Below, in pieces: positions 9,612-18,388 of a stretch of DNA of 64,000 nt. The notes beneath the pieces were generated by a model. The model ran no database searches. It was given only the letters and a program-made list of their open reading frames with translations, and was not told where the DNA came from. The DNA lies in assembly GCA_044347745.1 (NCBI GenBank), contig JBIKUD010000001.1, positions 72,728 through 136,727 of the forward strand, given 5' to 3'. This DNA is from JAIBBV01 sp044347745 (lineage in GTDB: Bacteria; Bdellovibrionota_C; UBA2361; JAFLCA01). Each line of letters begins with the position of its first letter. The first letter of the stretch is position 1. The position numbers were made by a program, and so were the translations under genes.

Positions 9612-9636
9612 AAAAAAAGGGCCCCTATCGGCCCTG
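9612..9636 (-). terminator. Outward terminator, left arm of element 1
   Basis: On the minus strand GGGCC-GATAGG-GGCCC is followed by a T-run (A7 at 9612-9618 on the plus strand). The TAG stop of the left remnant lies in the loop. Confidence 0.65.
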
Positions 9637-9756
9637 ATACTTTATCAATTTATAAAGATGAGCTCCCACACAATCTGCCAAAGCCTTCATCTCAGCAGGA
9701 ACTTCATTGGCCAATTCAAGAATTGCCGTTGTCTCACGCAGGCTGCCCATTGCCAT
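9625..9756 (-). pseudogene. C-terminal remnant of a four-helix-bundle (S23) protein
   Basis: Minus-strand frame of 43 codons from ATG 9756: MAMGSLRETTAILELANEVP, then ADCVGAHLYKLIK and stop TAG. The GSLRET...ILELA and ...LYKLIK patterns match the third and fourth helices of the S23/four-helix-bundle family (23S rRNA intervening-sequence proteins; the DGR accessory protein Avd belongs to the same fold). The frame continues upstream only for 13 further codons (PAPDPDPDFRTLK) before a stop, so the N-terminal half is missing. Probably not functional as a protein. Confidence 0.65.
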
Positions 9757-9838
9757 TTTCAGGGTCCGGAAATCCGGGTCTGGGTCAGGTGCTGGTCACG
9801 GGTGAGTGACGCCAAAAGACCAGAGAGTGTTTTACACT

Positions 9839-9967
9839 ATGGCTATGGGCAGCCTTCGCGAATCGCAGGCTATTTTGCTTTTGGCAGATAAAGAAGCTTC
9901 TGAGATTTGGGAGAAGGCAGACTGTGTGGGGGCTCACTTATATAAACTTATTAAGAGTACGGGCTGA
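9839..9967 (+). pseudogene. C-terminal remnant of a four-helix-bundle (S23) protein
   Basis: Plus-strand frame of 42 codons, MAMGSLRESQAILLLADKEA then KADCVGAHLYKLIKSTG, head-to-head with the remnant at 9625-9756 and about 60% identical to it by eye. The first two helices of the family are absent. The stop TGA lies in the loop of the downstream terminator. The ATG has no clear ribosome-binding site. Confidence 0.65.
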
Positions 9968-9982
9968 GGCCCTACTTTTTTT
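9961..9982 (+). terminator. Outward terminator, right arm of element 1
   Basis: GGGC-TGAG-GCCC stem-loop followed by TAC and T7. The TGA stop of the right remnant lies in the loop. Confidence 0.6.
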
Positions 9983-10068
9983 CCGTAATTCAGTTGCTGT
10001 TGGGCTGTCTCCCGTTGGCTCGTAGCCTGTCCCGGCCCCAGTTTCCCAGATCCTGACCCCTGCCTGCT

Positions 10069-11334
10069 CTACACGCTCGTCGGCTTCGTAAGCACCAGTC
10101 CGGCGCCTTTCAACCCAAAATACAAAATAATTCCAGCCTGTAAATCGAGCTTATTGCCCGGTGCTATCTCTTTAAGATGAGCCCCCGCTTCTTTTGCATA
10201 ATAAATCGGGCTTTGTGTGCTTGTATTTCTGACTTCCCAAGCTGGAGTGCGACCCAAAAAGCCAGTAACTGTTGGAGTGAGTTCGGCATGGAAGCGGCTA
10301 TAGTCAGGACCAAAAAGCACAATATCCTTTGGCCTCTCAGTGCCGGTGTTTGAGTCCTTGCTCAAAAAATCACGACCTACGACAAGAATTTTACGCTCAT
10401 GTGCAAGTACGCTTAATAGCGAGCTCGGCTTTTCGCTCCCTGCGGCGTGTGCGCCAACCCGGGTAGCTTCAGGATCTTGAGATAACTTGGGCAGAAAACA
10501 TTTTTTTATGCCAGAGAGCACCAAAGCAGTTTCTGGGCCTAACACAACTGGTTTGTTAAGCGGCAATTTGAAGTAAGTCGTTCCTCCATCAACTGATGCC
10601 CATGTTCCCTGTTCAGCGAGTGCTGTTACCCGATAGCCAGTTCCAAGGTTCTCGACGCGCACATGTTCGCTTCCAATTTTGCTTAAGCTCCCTTCGGGGC
10701 TTAGATGTGCGCCTGGTGAGCGGCCTATTACCAAGGATGAGCCTAATACGGCAAGCTCAGAAGCAATTCGATTGTCCAGATAACGATCGCTTAAGGCCAA
10801 TCGAGATTCGTTTAGATCTGCATAACCTGGGCGAGCTTTATGTTGTGTTCTGTCGAGTGGATTTATGACAAAAGGCTTGGCGGCACCGATGTAAATTTTT
10901 GTGTCGCTTCCAATTTGTGTTTCAACATTCTGCGGCAATTCAATTTTTGCTTCTGCGTTTGCAGGTTGTGCGTACGCATTTTCGGTTTGTGAGCCAACGT
11001 TGGTGACATACAACTCATCTTGGGCACCAAGTCTTACATATAGATGCGTTCTGCTAATAGTGACCTCTCTCGAATCTGTAATTATCTGACTCTGAGGAGA
11101 TCTGCCGATGGTAAATTCTGTGAGCTGAGGATTCTGAATCAAAAATTCTCGTAAACGTTCCGTGACTGCCCCATCGGCATGAAGCACGTTGTATCCGAGA
11201 GTCTCATTGATGGGAGTAGAAATAGAAGAGTTTTGCGGTAAGTGGGCCTGTCCCTCATCAGGTTTAGTGACCTGACTTGTGCCGGTGGGGCCATGAGGTA
11301 CTACCTTTACGATCGCTGGATTTGCATGAGACAT
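10069..11334 (-). CDS. Triple FHA-domain protein
   Basis: 421 residues. Three FHA-like domains are visible, each with the GRS/GRD start and a later S/H: about residues 70-130 (FTIGRSPQSQI ... ISRTHLYVR), 190-245 (LVIGRSPGAHL ... IGSEHVRVE) and 310-380 (ILVVGRDFLSK ... YSRFHAELT). The N-terminal 60 residues are disordered. FHA domains bind phosphothreonine peptides, so this is a probable scaffold or reader downstream of Ser/Thr kinases. Start 11334 (ATG, MSHANPAIV) has GAGAGAG about 6 nt upstream; the GTG at 11349 does not. It follows the NtrC-type regulator gene by about 115 bp on the same strand and may be its target or co-signalling partner. Confidence 0.78.
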   Translation of the reverse strand: MSHANPAIVKVVPHGPTGTSQVTKPDEGQAHLPQNSSISTPINETLGYNVLHADGAVTERLREFLIQNPQLTEFTIGRSPQSQIITDSREVTISRTHLYVRLGAQDELYVTNVGSQTENAYAQPANAEAKIELPQNVETQIGSDTKIYIGAAKPFVINPLDRTQHKARPGYADLNESRLALSDRYLDNRIASELAVLGSSLVIGRSPGAHLSPEGSLSKIGSEHVRVENLGTGYRVTALAEQGTWASVDGGTTYFKLPLNKPVVLGPETALVLSGIKKCFLPKLSQDPEATRVGAHAAGSEKPSSLLSVLAHERKILVVGRDFLSKDSNTGTERPKDIVLFGPDYSRFHAELTPTVTGFLGRTPAWEVRNTSTQSPIYYAKEAGAHLKEIAPGNKLDLQAGIILYFGLKGAGLVLTKPTSV

Positions 11335-11449
11335 AAACAACTCTCTCACTTAAAATGGGTTACACACTAAAGCCCCACATCATTTTGTTATGAATGCCCA
11401 CAAGGCTTGGGTGATAATAAAAACCTCTGTGTTATTAATAAGATAGGAC

Positions 11450-12805
11450 CTATTCAGCTCGTCCCAAAATGCGCCTTAGAGTAGACCGGTCAAGCCCTAG
11501 GTTTTTGGCTGCTTTAAGTTGATTTCCTCCGTGTTCAGCCAAAGCATCGTTTATAAGTTTTAATTTGAAGTGCTCAACTTGCTCAGCAAATGAGCGTGCA
11601 TTCTGACTGCTGTGGCTTGCGTGGTTCAGCTTTAGATCTTCAGGGCAAACTTCAGACCGGTTTTTGAACTGGGCCCTATAAGCCGCATTTTCGATGCACG
11701 CTTCGAGCTCGCGTACGTTCCCTGGCCAAGAATGCTTCATCAGTAATTGCAATGCGTCTTCAGATATACTGCGAGTGCTTGTTTCTTCGCGTTGTTGCAG
11801 CTTAAGCAAAATAGCCTCAACGAGTTCAGGAATATCGTCCAGGCGTTGGCGTAATGCTGGTACCTGAATCACGCAGTGCGCGAGGCGGTGGTAAAAATCG
11901 CGGCGTAATCTGCCGTTCTCAATGGCGCTAATTGGATCTTCATTGGTGGCGCACACAATTCGGCATTGAAGTGCATTCTCGCGATTGGCTCCCACTGCGC
12001 GATAGACTTTTTCTTGAAATACTCCCAATAATCCAACCTGGGTTTCTAGGGGAAGTTCTTCAACCTCGTCGAGGAAAAATGTGCCCTGCCCTGCTTCATG
12101 GAGAAGTCCAAGCCGTTCTGTCTGTGCCCCAGTAAATGAGCCTTTGGTGTGACCAAAAATTTCGCTATTTACAAGATCTATAGTCGCGAAGTTCGGTTGA
12201 TACCGTACAAAGGGATTTTTAGCACGCTTGCTCATTTCGTGAATGGCCCGCGCAGTGACACCCTTCCCTGTCCCAGTTTCACCTAATAACAACACAGGTT
12301 GGTTCGTTTGCGCAGCCTGTAGGACTTCCTCTCGAAGCTGCTGCATGACGCGACTGCTTCCCGTGAGGGTATGATTGAGCGTTCTTTCAGAAGTATCGCG
12401 TAGGGCGGCGTATGCCCGGCGTAATTGACTTTGACTTAGCGCATCTTTTACCAGCGCCACTAAATGGCTTGGATCTGCGGGTTTTTCAAGGAAACTCGCC
12501 GCGCCTAACTGCAATGCACGCACCCCGTGTTTTGAATCTGCGTGGCCAGTCAGCACAATAATTCGCATGCTGGGATCTTGGTTGGCAAATTGAGCTAGCA
12601 AGCTAAACCCACTCTCTACGCCCTGCAATTCGTCGAGACAGAGGTCAATGATGGCGACCTGAGGATTGAGTATCTCTCTGCTGCTTAGGGCTTTAGAGCT
12701 GCTGCTTACCGCCTGAACCTCCAGATCGGGAATGAAGGCCCGCAGCAAGCGTCCTAAACTTTGCCCGGCATCGAAATCGTCGTCTACAATCAGTACGCTG
12801 CTCAT
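11450..12805 (-). CDS. NtrC-family sigma-54-dependent response regulator
   Basis: 451 residues with receiver, AAA+ and Fis-type HTH domains. Receiver: acidic pocket DDD at 8-10, phosphoacceptor D54 (AIIDLCLD), switch Thr in VLTGHAD, Lys in LEKPAD. AAA+: Walker A GETGTGKG, contact loop GSFTGA (a common GAFTGA variant), Walker B GTFFLDEVEELP, and GNVRELEA. HTH: GGNQLKAAKNLGLDRSTLRR. It activates sigma-54 promoters when phosphorylated. Its start codon overlaps the stop of the upstream kinase-like gene by 4 bp (ATGA), indicating translational coupling and a two-component pair. Confidence 0.92.
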   Translation of the reverse strand: MSSVLIVDDDFDAGQSLGRLLRAFIPDLEVQAVSSSSKALSSREILNPQVAIIDLCLDELQGVESGFSLLAQFANQDPSMRIIVLTGHADSKHGVRALQLGAASFLEKPADPSHLVALVKDALSQSQLRRAYAALRDTSERTLNHTLTGSSRVMQQLREEVLQAAQTNQPVLLLGETGTGKGVTARAIHEMSKRAKNPFVRYQPNFATIDLVNSEIFGHTKGSFTGAQTERLGLLHEAGQGTFFLDEVEELPLETQVGLLGVFQEKVYRAVGANRENALQCRIVCATNEDPISAIENGRLRRDFYHRLAHCVIQVPALRQRLDDIPELVEAILLKLQQREETSTRSISEDALQLLMKHSWPGNVRELEACIENAAYRAQFKNRSEVCPEDLKLNHASHSSQNARSFAEQVEHFKLKLINDALAEHGGNQLKAAKNLGLDRSTLRRILGRAE

Positions 12806-13581
12806 GAAATTTCTCTTGGAATAGAAATTTGGACGATCAAATTCTGGGCGACCTCAATTTGAAGAGTGATACCCAACGCCATCAATTCATTATCCAGCTT
12901 AACAGCCCGTAGTATCATTTTACTGCCCATGTGCTGAGCATAAAGAGTGAGGTAGGGATAACTTCCCTGTCTGTCGTGATTTGCAACTTCGCTTCCCTGA
13001 TACAAAAAAGTGATCTGCTGTTCGTCTATGCTGCTGCTAGCCTCTGGGGCCTCATGGGGAAAACAAAAATCGAGTGCTAGTGTTACGAGTTGTATAATCT
13101 GAGAGAGTTTTTTTTGTTCAAAATTTCCAGCAAGCGTTGACGAAAGGTCGAACTTTTCTTGACTGCTGAGTGGCAAAGGCACTGGTTTGGTAAAGACCTG
13201 GTTTGCTTCTCTTAGGCGATTAAGAAGATTTGCATATTCGGGGCGAGGCTCGGTTAGATTAAGAATGTGAATTTCGTTTGAAATTACGGCGAGGGCATTA
13301 CGCATTTCATGCGCGGCTGCATGTGAATAGAGTTGCAACAGCAATTGGCAGTGTCTTTGAGAACTCTTTTCCATCGGGAATGCAGCGGTAGACATGAACA
13401 GAGAGGTAGCCGTACTTAAGGCCCCCGCTATTTTAGGCTGAGATACGGCCCTAATCAAACGGCGGTTTATTAAGTCTCGCTTTTCCCGTCTTGTGGATAA
13501 GTAAGTGGGGAGATGTCGTAACCTATTGGATATATGTGTTTTCTTCCTGTTGGTAAACTCGGGGGCCATCCAGCGAGACAA
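12802..13581 (-). CDS. Histidine-kinase-like protein with H-box but no recognisable ATPase motifs
   Basis: 259 residues. Residues 95-125 carry a HisKA-like H-box (HAAAHEMRNALAVISNEIHI), so a phosphoacceptor histidine and dimerisation helix are plausible. The C-terminal ~120 residues occupy the place of the HATPase domain, but I see no DNG, GTGLG or N-box motifs. It might be a phosphotransfer protein, a degenerate kinase or a phosphatase acting on the regulator gene overlapping it at 12802-12805. Start is TTG 13581 with GAGG 4 nt upstream; an internal ATG (FMSTAAF) is an alternative. No membrane segment, so cytoplasmic. Confidence 0.65.
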   Translation of the reverse strand: MSRWMAPEFTNRKKTHISNRLRHLPTYLSTRREKRDLINRRLIRAVSQPKIAGALSTATSLFMSTAAFPMEKSSQRHCQLLLQLYSHAAAHEMRNALAVISNEIHILNLTEPRPEYANLLNRLREANQVFTKPVPLPLSSQEKFDLSSTLAGNFEQKKLSQIIQLVTLALDFCFPHEAPEASSSIDEQQITFLYQGSEVANHDRQGSYPYLTLYAQHMGSKMILRAVKLDNELMALGITLQIEVAQNLIVQISIPREIS

Positions 13582-13619
13582 GGTGCCTCAAAGTCGCTAG
13601 AGTCTGTGAACTAGTGCTT

Positions 13620-16088
13620 ATGGATAAAATTTCTACCCCCGAAATATTGGCCCCTGTTGGTGATTGGGAGATGTGCCTTGCCGCCGTACATAATGGTGCC
13701 GACGCCGTGTATTTGGGTATGCCCGGATTTAATGCGCGGGGCCGGGCAAAAACGTTTGGCCTGGATGAACTGCGCGAGATTATTAATTATTGTCACCTTT
13801 ATGGGGTACGGGTACTTCTGGCATTTAATGTGCTCATCTTTCAGCGGGAGCTCGAGGACGCAGCCCGTTTGCTTCAAGAGGTGCTGCCGCTAAGGCCAGA
13901 CGCTTTGATTGTTCAGGACATTGGACTTGTGCGCCTTATTAAGCAGATGGCGCCAGAGCAGGTGGTGCATGCTTCCACTCAGATGACTATTTCAAATTTT
14001 GAGTCGCTTGAAATTGTTTCGGAGCTTGGCATAAAGCGTTACGTGTTAGCGCGAGAACTTTCGCTTGAGGAAATTGCGCGCATCCGAGCTAAAACAGACG
14101 CTGAACTTGAAGTGTTTGTACATGGGGCACTGTGTGTTGCCTATTCAGGGCAGTGTCTCACTAGTGAGAGCCAGGGAGGCCGCTCGGCGAATCGAGGCCA
14201 GTGCGCACAGGCATGTCGTTTGCCGTACGATTTAATTGTTGACGGGAAACGAGAAGAGCTTGGGGCTAGGCAGTATCTTCTCTCCCCAAAAGATTTATGT
14301 GGTTTGGATGAGGTACCTAAATTACAGGAATTAGGAATCAACTCGTTCAAGATAGAAGGCCGATTAAAAGCTCCTGAATACGTCGCTTCGACCGTGCGAA
14401 ACTATAAAGCCAAACGAGATGGGCTGCCATTTGTAGCGAATGACCCAGTGCATGAAATGAAAGTAACATATGCACGCGAATATTTTTCGGGCTGGCTGCA
14501 TGGTGTTGATCATCAGCGACTTGTTGATGGGAGATATAGTGACCACCATGGTGATCAGGTCGGAACGATTACAGCAGTAAATCTTCCTTTTGTTCGTGTT
14601 CAGTCTTCTAGTGTGTTGCGTGCCGGTGATGGTCTGCTGTGTGTGGACTTTGAGGGTGCACAAGAATTTGGCGGGAAAATTCATTCGGTGAAAGCTCAAC
14701 GTGCGGATGAGTATGAGATTGCCTTTTTGTCCACCTTTCCCGTGAGCCAACTAAAGTCAGGTATGCAGGTTTTTGTGACTGGTTCGGATGCAATCCACAA
14801 AGAGTTGCATCAGTCATTTACGGCGCGTGAACAGCTCAAGCGCCTCCCCATTAACATCCATTTAGAAGGAGCAGCAAATCGGGCGCTCGAGCTTCACGTG
14901 AGGGATGCTGATGGACATGTGGTGACCGTCCATTCAAAATCAAAATTAGAAACTGCACTTAAGGCGCCGCTAACTGAGGCGTTTATTCTTGAGGAACTGA
15001 GTGCTCTCGGTCAGACTCCTTTTCAAGTAATGAACAGTACCTGCCAATTAGAGGGTGCACTTTTTCTTAATCACAAAGAATTTAAAGAGATGCGCCGTGA
15101 GTTTGTATCAAAGTTGATTGAAGCTCGTGTGCAACGTCCTCCACTACAGATGCTGCCGGCGGACGAGGTGTGTTCAATATTCGTAAAAAGCCCCTGTCCT
15201 CACAGTTCTGTCCGTCCAAAACTGTCGGTGCTGCTCCGTGAGTCCTCTCAAATTTCGGCATTAGATGGAATCGATGTTGAGTGTGTCTATCTTGATTACG
15301 AGTTTGGTAAGGACTATCAGGAGTCGGTTGCGGTACTGAGAAGAATGGGACTCAAGGTGGGGATTGCTACCACTCGTATTATGAAACCAGGCGAGCTTGG
15401 GCATCTTAAGGTCATTGATCGCTTACGTCCTGATGTGGTGCTCATTCGAAACTTAGGAGCGCTTCAATTTTTTCAAAAGAGTGACTATGAACTTGTTGCC
15501 GACTTTAGTTTGAATGTGACTAATTCTCTTACGGCTGAATGGCTTTCAAAAAAACGCATCTCGCGTATCTGTCCTTCGTACGATCTTAATCGCGAGCAGT
15601 TGCTTGAATTCTGCAGCGCCGCTGGCCAAACCCCTTTAGAGGTCACCATTCATCAGTACATGCCTACGTTTCATATGGAGCACTGTGTCTACGCCGCATT
15701 TTTGAGTAAGGGCTCGAGTTATCGCGATTGTGGTAGGCCTTGCGAAAAACATCGAGTGGAATTGCGTGACTCTAAGGGAGTTCTGCATCCTTTAAAACCA
15801 GATGCTGAATGCCGAAATACCGTTTTTCAGGGAAAGCCACAAAGTGCTTCCAAACTCGTGCCAGATTTATTGAAGTTGGGAGTGGCGCATTATCGCCTAG
15901 AAGCCTTATTTGAAACTGCTGATAATCTGCGTGAAAAGATCGTTGCTTACCACGAGTTGCTCAATGGCCATATTGATTCCTCCAGCTTGTATGAGCGCCT
16001 TGGGGTGGTTGAGCGGTATGGTGTGACCGAAGGACAGCTTTATAATATTCGTACCTGGCAAGATCGCAAAAAAGAAAGTTCGCCGTGA
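13620..16088 (+). CDS. U32 peptidase family protein, probable 23S rRNA hydroxylation factor RlhA-like
   Basis: 822 residues. The N-terminal ~300 residues form the U32 TIM-barrel region (EILAPVGDWEMCLAAVHNGA, DAVYLG), with the diagnostic VFVHGALCVAYSGQC and cysteines of GQCAQACR. A middle DUF3656-like region follows, and the C-terminal part repeats a cysteine-containing segment (MEHCVYAAFL, DCGRPCEKH) and a U32-like ending. E. coli RlhA, a U32 member needed for 5-hydroxycytidine at 23S rRNA position 2501, is about 650 residues; this protein is longer and has a second barrel-like half. GTG 13614 is an alternative start. It is transcribed divergently from the kinase-like gene only 38 bp away. 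Confidence 0.75.
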   Translation: MDKISTPEILAPVGDWEMCLAAVHNGADAVYLGMPGFNARGRAKTFGLDELREIINYCHLYGVRVLLAFNVLIFQRELEDAARLLQEVLPLRPDALIVQDIGLVRLIKQMAPEQVVHASTQMTISNFESLEIVSELGIKRYVLARELSLEEIARIRAKTDAELEVFVHGALCVAYSGQCLTSESQGGRSANRGQCAQACRLPYDLIVDGKREELGARQYLLSPKDLCGLDEVPKLQELGINSFKIEGRLKAPEYVASTVRNYKAKRDGLPFVANDPVHEMKVTYAREYFSGWLHGVDHQRLVDGRYSDHHGDQVGTITAVNLPFVRVQSSSVLRAGDGLLCVDFEGAQEFGGKIHSVKAQRADEYEIAFLSTFPVSQLKSGMQVFVTGSDAIHKELHQSFTAREQLKRLPINIHLEGAANRALELHVRDADGHVVTVHSKSKLETALKAPLTEAFILEELSALGQTPFQVMNSTCQLEGALFLNHKEFKEMRREFVSKLIEARVQRPPLQMLPADEVCSIFVKSPCPHSSVRPKLSVLLRESSQISALDGIDVECVYLDYEFGKDYQESVAVLRRMGLKVGIATTRIMKPGELGHLKVIDRLRPDVVLIRNLGALQFFQKSDYELVADFSLNVTNSLTAEWLSKKRISRICPSYDLNREQLLEFCSAAGQTPLEVTIHQYMPTFHMEHCVYAAFLSKGSSYRDCGRPCEKHRVELRDSKGVLHPLKPDAECRNTVFQGKPQSASKLVPDLLKLGVAHYRLEALFETADNLREKIVAYHELLNGHIDSSSLYERLGVVERYGVTEGQLYNIRTWQDRKKESSP

Positions 16089-16324
16089 AAATCCGAAAAA
16101 CTCTCTAAATGGCCGAAAGTTTTTTCGCCATTAAGGGCCCAAATGAGGGTACGGAAAATGGCTTTTAGGGCTTAACTTGTTCACCGTGAAGAAGTCAGTT
16201 TTGGCAAAGCCTAGAGCTGAACTCAGCTCTTTAAAGTTTCTGTTCGTCGGCAAAATGCGTTCAGACGAGGCGCGAGGCTCGTGGGCCGAGTGCTTGTTTT
16301 CCCGGCGAACTAACTTCGGGCAAA

Positions 16325-17755
16325 CTAGGCACGCAGTTTATTATAGCCATCGAGCGCCGCAACTTTGTAGCACTCAGCTAGGGTTGGGTAATTAAATACT
16401 GCATCCTTGAGGTAGCGCAGCCCGCCTTTGAGTGCAATTACTGCTTGCCCGATATGAATAAGTTCCGTCGCTGATTCCCCGATAATATGAACGCCAAGCA
16501 CCTGTCCAGTCTTACGGTGGAAGAGTACTTTCAGTAATCCATTCTCGTCGCCAATTATGTGCCCGCGCGCAATTTCACGATATCGAGCAAGACCAGTTTC
16601 ATAGGGAATTTCCTTGGCTGTCAATTCTTCCTCATTCATTCCCACATAAGAAATTTCAGGGATTGAATAAATTCCGAATGGAAGCGGTACATCCATGCGT
16701 TTATCCTTGATTCCAAAAATATGTGCGGAAGCAAGGCGTCCCTGAGCAGAAGAAGTCGAAGCGAGCGCTGGAAATCCGATTACATCTCCAGCTGCATATA
16801 CATGAGGCACTTCGGTTTGGTAGTGTTCATTCACCGTAATACGCCCGCGATCGTCAGGCTTAATTCCTATATTCTCTAAGCCTAAGTTATGAGTCGCGCT
16901 TGTGCGTCCAGCCGAGAACAATACACAATCGGATACTATGACTTTCCCGCTCTTGAGTTGCGTTACTACTTGTCCATCATCGCGTGGTGCACAGCTTTTT
17001 ACCTCTTCGCCGAGTCGCAGGGTAAGTCCCATGCTGCGCATTTGGTATTGGAGACACTCAATTACCTCTTCATCTACAAAACCAAGCAGGCGTTTCCGAG
17101 CGTCAATTATGGTGACGTGCACTCCAAGTGCCGCAAACATAGATGCGTACTCTGTGCCGATTACTCCGCCACCCACCACGGTGAGCTCGCGGGGCAGCTT
17201 CTTTAAGTTCAGAATATCGTCACTGTCAAAAATGGTGCGGCCATTAAATTTTACATTGTTGGGCCGATGCGGCACTGCGCCTGTGGCCACGACGACAAAA
17301 GCTGCTGTTTTTCGTATCACTCCACTGTGTGAGCGAATTTCAATCGTGTGCGGATCGATAAATCCTGCGTGCCCAGAATATACTTCGACTTGATTGCGCG
17401 CGAGCTGAGCCTTAATTACTTCGATCTCAGCTGCCATAATTCGATTGCAGCGAAAGGTCAGATCTGACATCTGGATATCTGTTTTGACACGATACCCAGC
17501 CCCGTAAATATTTCTTTGGCGATAGCCCGAAAGAAAAAGTACCGCCTCTTTGAATGATTTACTTGGAATGGTTCCAGTGTTTACGCAAACACCCCCTACC
17601 ACTTCGCGCTGATCTACTATGGCCACCTTTTTGCGCACTTTGGCAGCTTGAATGGCTGCCCTTTGTCCGGCCGGGCCACACCCCAGTACTATTAGGTCGT
17701 AGTCATAACTTACTTTAGATTTTACAGTTTTTTCTTTAGAACGTAGTTTTGACAC
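16325..17755 (-). CDS. sthA: Soluble pyridine nucleotide transhydrogenase (Sth-type flavoprotein)
   Basis: 476 residues, a FAD flavoprotein of the dihydrolipoamide dehydrogenase superfamily that transfers reducing equivalents between NADPH and NAD+ in the cytosol. Seen: GCGPAG FAD motif, redox-site region CVNTGTIPSK in which the second cysteine of true disulfide reductases is replaced by Thr (as in Sth), GGGVIGTEYASMF NAD-binding motif, AAGDVIGFP, and the Sth-like end (FHRKTGQVLGVHIIGE, HIGQAVIALKGG, FNYPTLAECYKVAALDG). The frame opens 54 codons further upstream, but GTG 17755 has AGGG 6 nt upstream and aligns with the family start. Confidence 0.85.
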   Translation of the reverse strand: MSKLRSKEKTVKSKVSYDYDLIVLGCGPAGQRAAIQAAKVRKKVAIVDQREVVGGVCVNTGTIPSKSFKEAVLFLSGYRQRNIYGAGYRVKTDIQMSDLTFRCNRIMAAEIEVIKAQLARNQVEVYSGHAGFIDPHTIEIRSHSGVIRKTAAFVVVATGAVPHRPNNVKFNGRTIFDSDDILNLKKLPRELTVVGGGVIGTEYASMFAALGVHVTIIDARKRLLGFVDEEVIECLQYQMRSMGLTLRLGEEVKSCAPRDDGQVVTQLKSGKVIVSDCVLFSAGRTSATHNLGLENIGIKPDDRGRITVNEHYQTEVPHVYAAGDVIGFPALASTSSAQGRLASAHIFGIKDKRMDVPLPFGIYSIPEISYVGMNEEELTAKEIPYETGLARYREIARGHIIGDENGLLKVLFHRKTGQVLGVHIIGESATELIHIGQAVIALKGGLRYLKDAVFNYPTLAECYKVAALDGYNKLRA

Positions 17756-18047
17756 GAATGACCCTTGGCTAAAAAATGTAGTGTAAGTTGCAGGCTTTGG
17801 AACCCCTGGGACCTCTCCCCTTACCTTATAAGATTGTCCTGATATGACATGAGTTCCACCGAACACAATCCGATTTCGTGGTTTTTCGAGGCTGCTGCAT
17901 ATGCTGCGTGGTGGCAAGGTCTAAAGTGACGTTACTTCGCGGAAAGCGCGCTTTTCTTTTAGTAGCCTCGGGGCTATAACTAAGCGTCCAACCTCAATTT
18001 TCTACTGGGGCCTTAGGGTAATTTGTTTTTTGAGCTTGTGTTTTAAA

Positions 18048-18347
18048 ATGATTACAAAAGAAGATGTTTTTAAGCTCGCCCGCCTCTCTCGACTCTTAGT
18101 GAATGATGCTGAGGCTTCCAAGCTACTTCAAGATCTCAACTCCATTTTGGGGTATGTCGCGCGCCTTGAGCAGGTGGATGTATCCAAAGTCGAGCCGATG
18201 TCTCATGTACATGGCTCTACCAATGTGTTCCGAGACGATGTGCAAGAGCCTTCACTTCCAAGCCAATGTGTAGTTGATATGGCCCCAGATCATTCGGGCA
18301 GGTTTATTAGAGTTCCTATCGTAATTGATCAAAGCGGCGAAAACTAA
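18048..18347 (+). CDS. gatC: Aspartyl/glutamyl-tRNA amidotransferase subunit C
   Basis: 99 residues, normal length for GatC, which wraps GatA and GatB together in the amidotransferase that converts mischarged Glu-tRNA(Gln) and/or Asp-tRNA(Asn). Seen: MITKEDVFKLARLSRLLVN, LNSILGYVARLEQVDVSKV, and VFRDDVQEPSLP near the C-terminus. ATG 18048 fits the family N-terminus better than an upstream TTG at 18030. First gene of gatC-gatA-gatB; 41 bp precede gatA. Confidence 0.9.
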   Translation: MITKEDVFKLARLSRLLVNDAEASKLLQDLNSILGYVARLEQVDVSKVEPMSHVHGSTNVFRDDVQEPSLPSQCVVDMAPDHSGRFIRVPIVIDQSGEN

Positions 18348-18388
18348 AGAGTGGAGAAACCTAGGCTTTTGGGCCTGGTAAGGAATGT

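Larger units (their letters stand above)
9591..10055. repeat. Inverted S23-tail element 1 with flanking 15-bp direct repeats
   Basis: The element lies between convergent genes. Exact 15-bp direct repeats GTTTCCCAGATCCTG sit at 9591-9605 and 10041-10055. Inside, an imperfect inverted repeat of about 60 bp pairs 9619-9679 with 9916-9975. Each arm encodes the C-terminus of a four-helix-bundle protein, reading outward and ending in an intrinsic terminator whose loop contains the stop codon. A second element of the same design lies at 45425-45747. Flanks are C/T-rich with degenerate CCTG/CCAG motifs. Confidence 0.75.
9519..10068. other. Intergenic region between convergent tldD and FHA genes
   Basis: 550 bp, almost entirely occupied by the inverted S23-tail element and its degenerate C/T-rich flanks. 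No intact gene is seen. Confidence 0.7.

Noticed and set aside
9565..9891. 108-codon open frame on the plus strand
   Set aside because: It crosses both arms of the inverted S23-tail element in the wrong frame and has no family resemblance; the remnants explain the sequence better.
9591..10055. Diversity-generating retroelement, because Avd shares the S23 fold
   Set aside because: No reverse transcriptase and no template/variable repeat pair were seen.
16108..16132. Terminator after the U32 gene (AATGGC/GCCATT)
   Set aside because: The T-run lies in the stem rather than after it, and alternative pairings compete.
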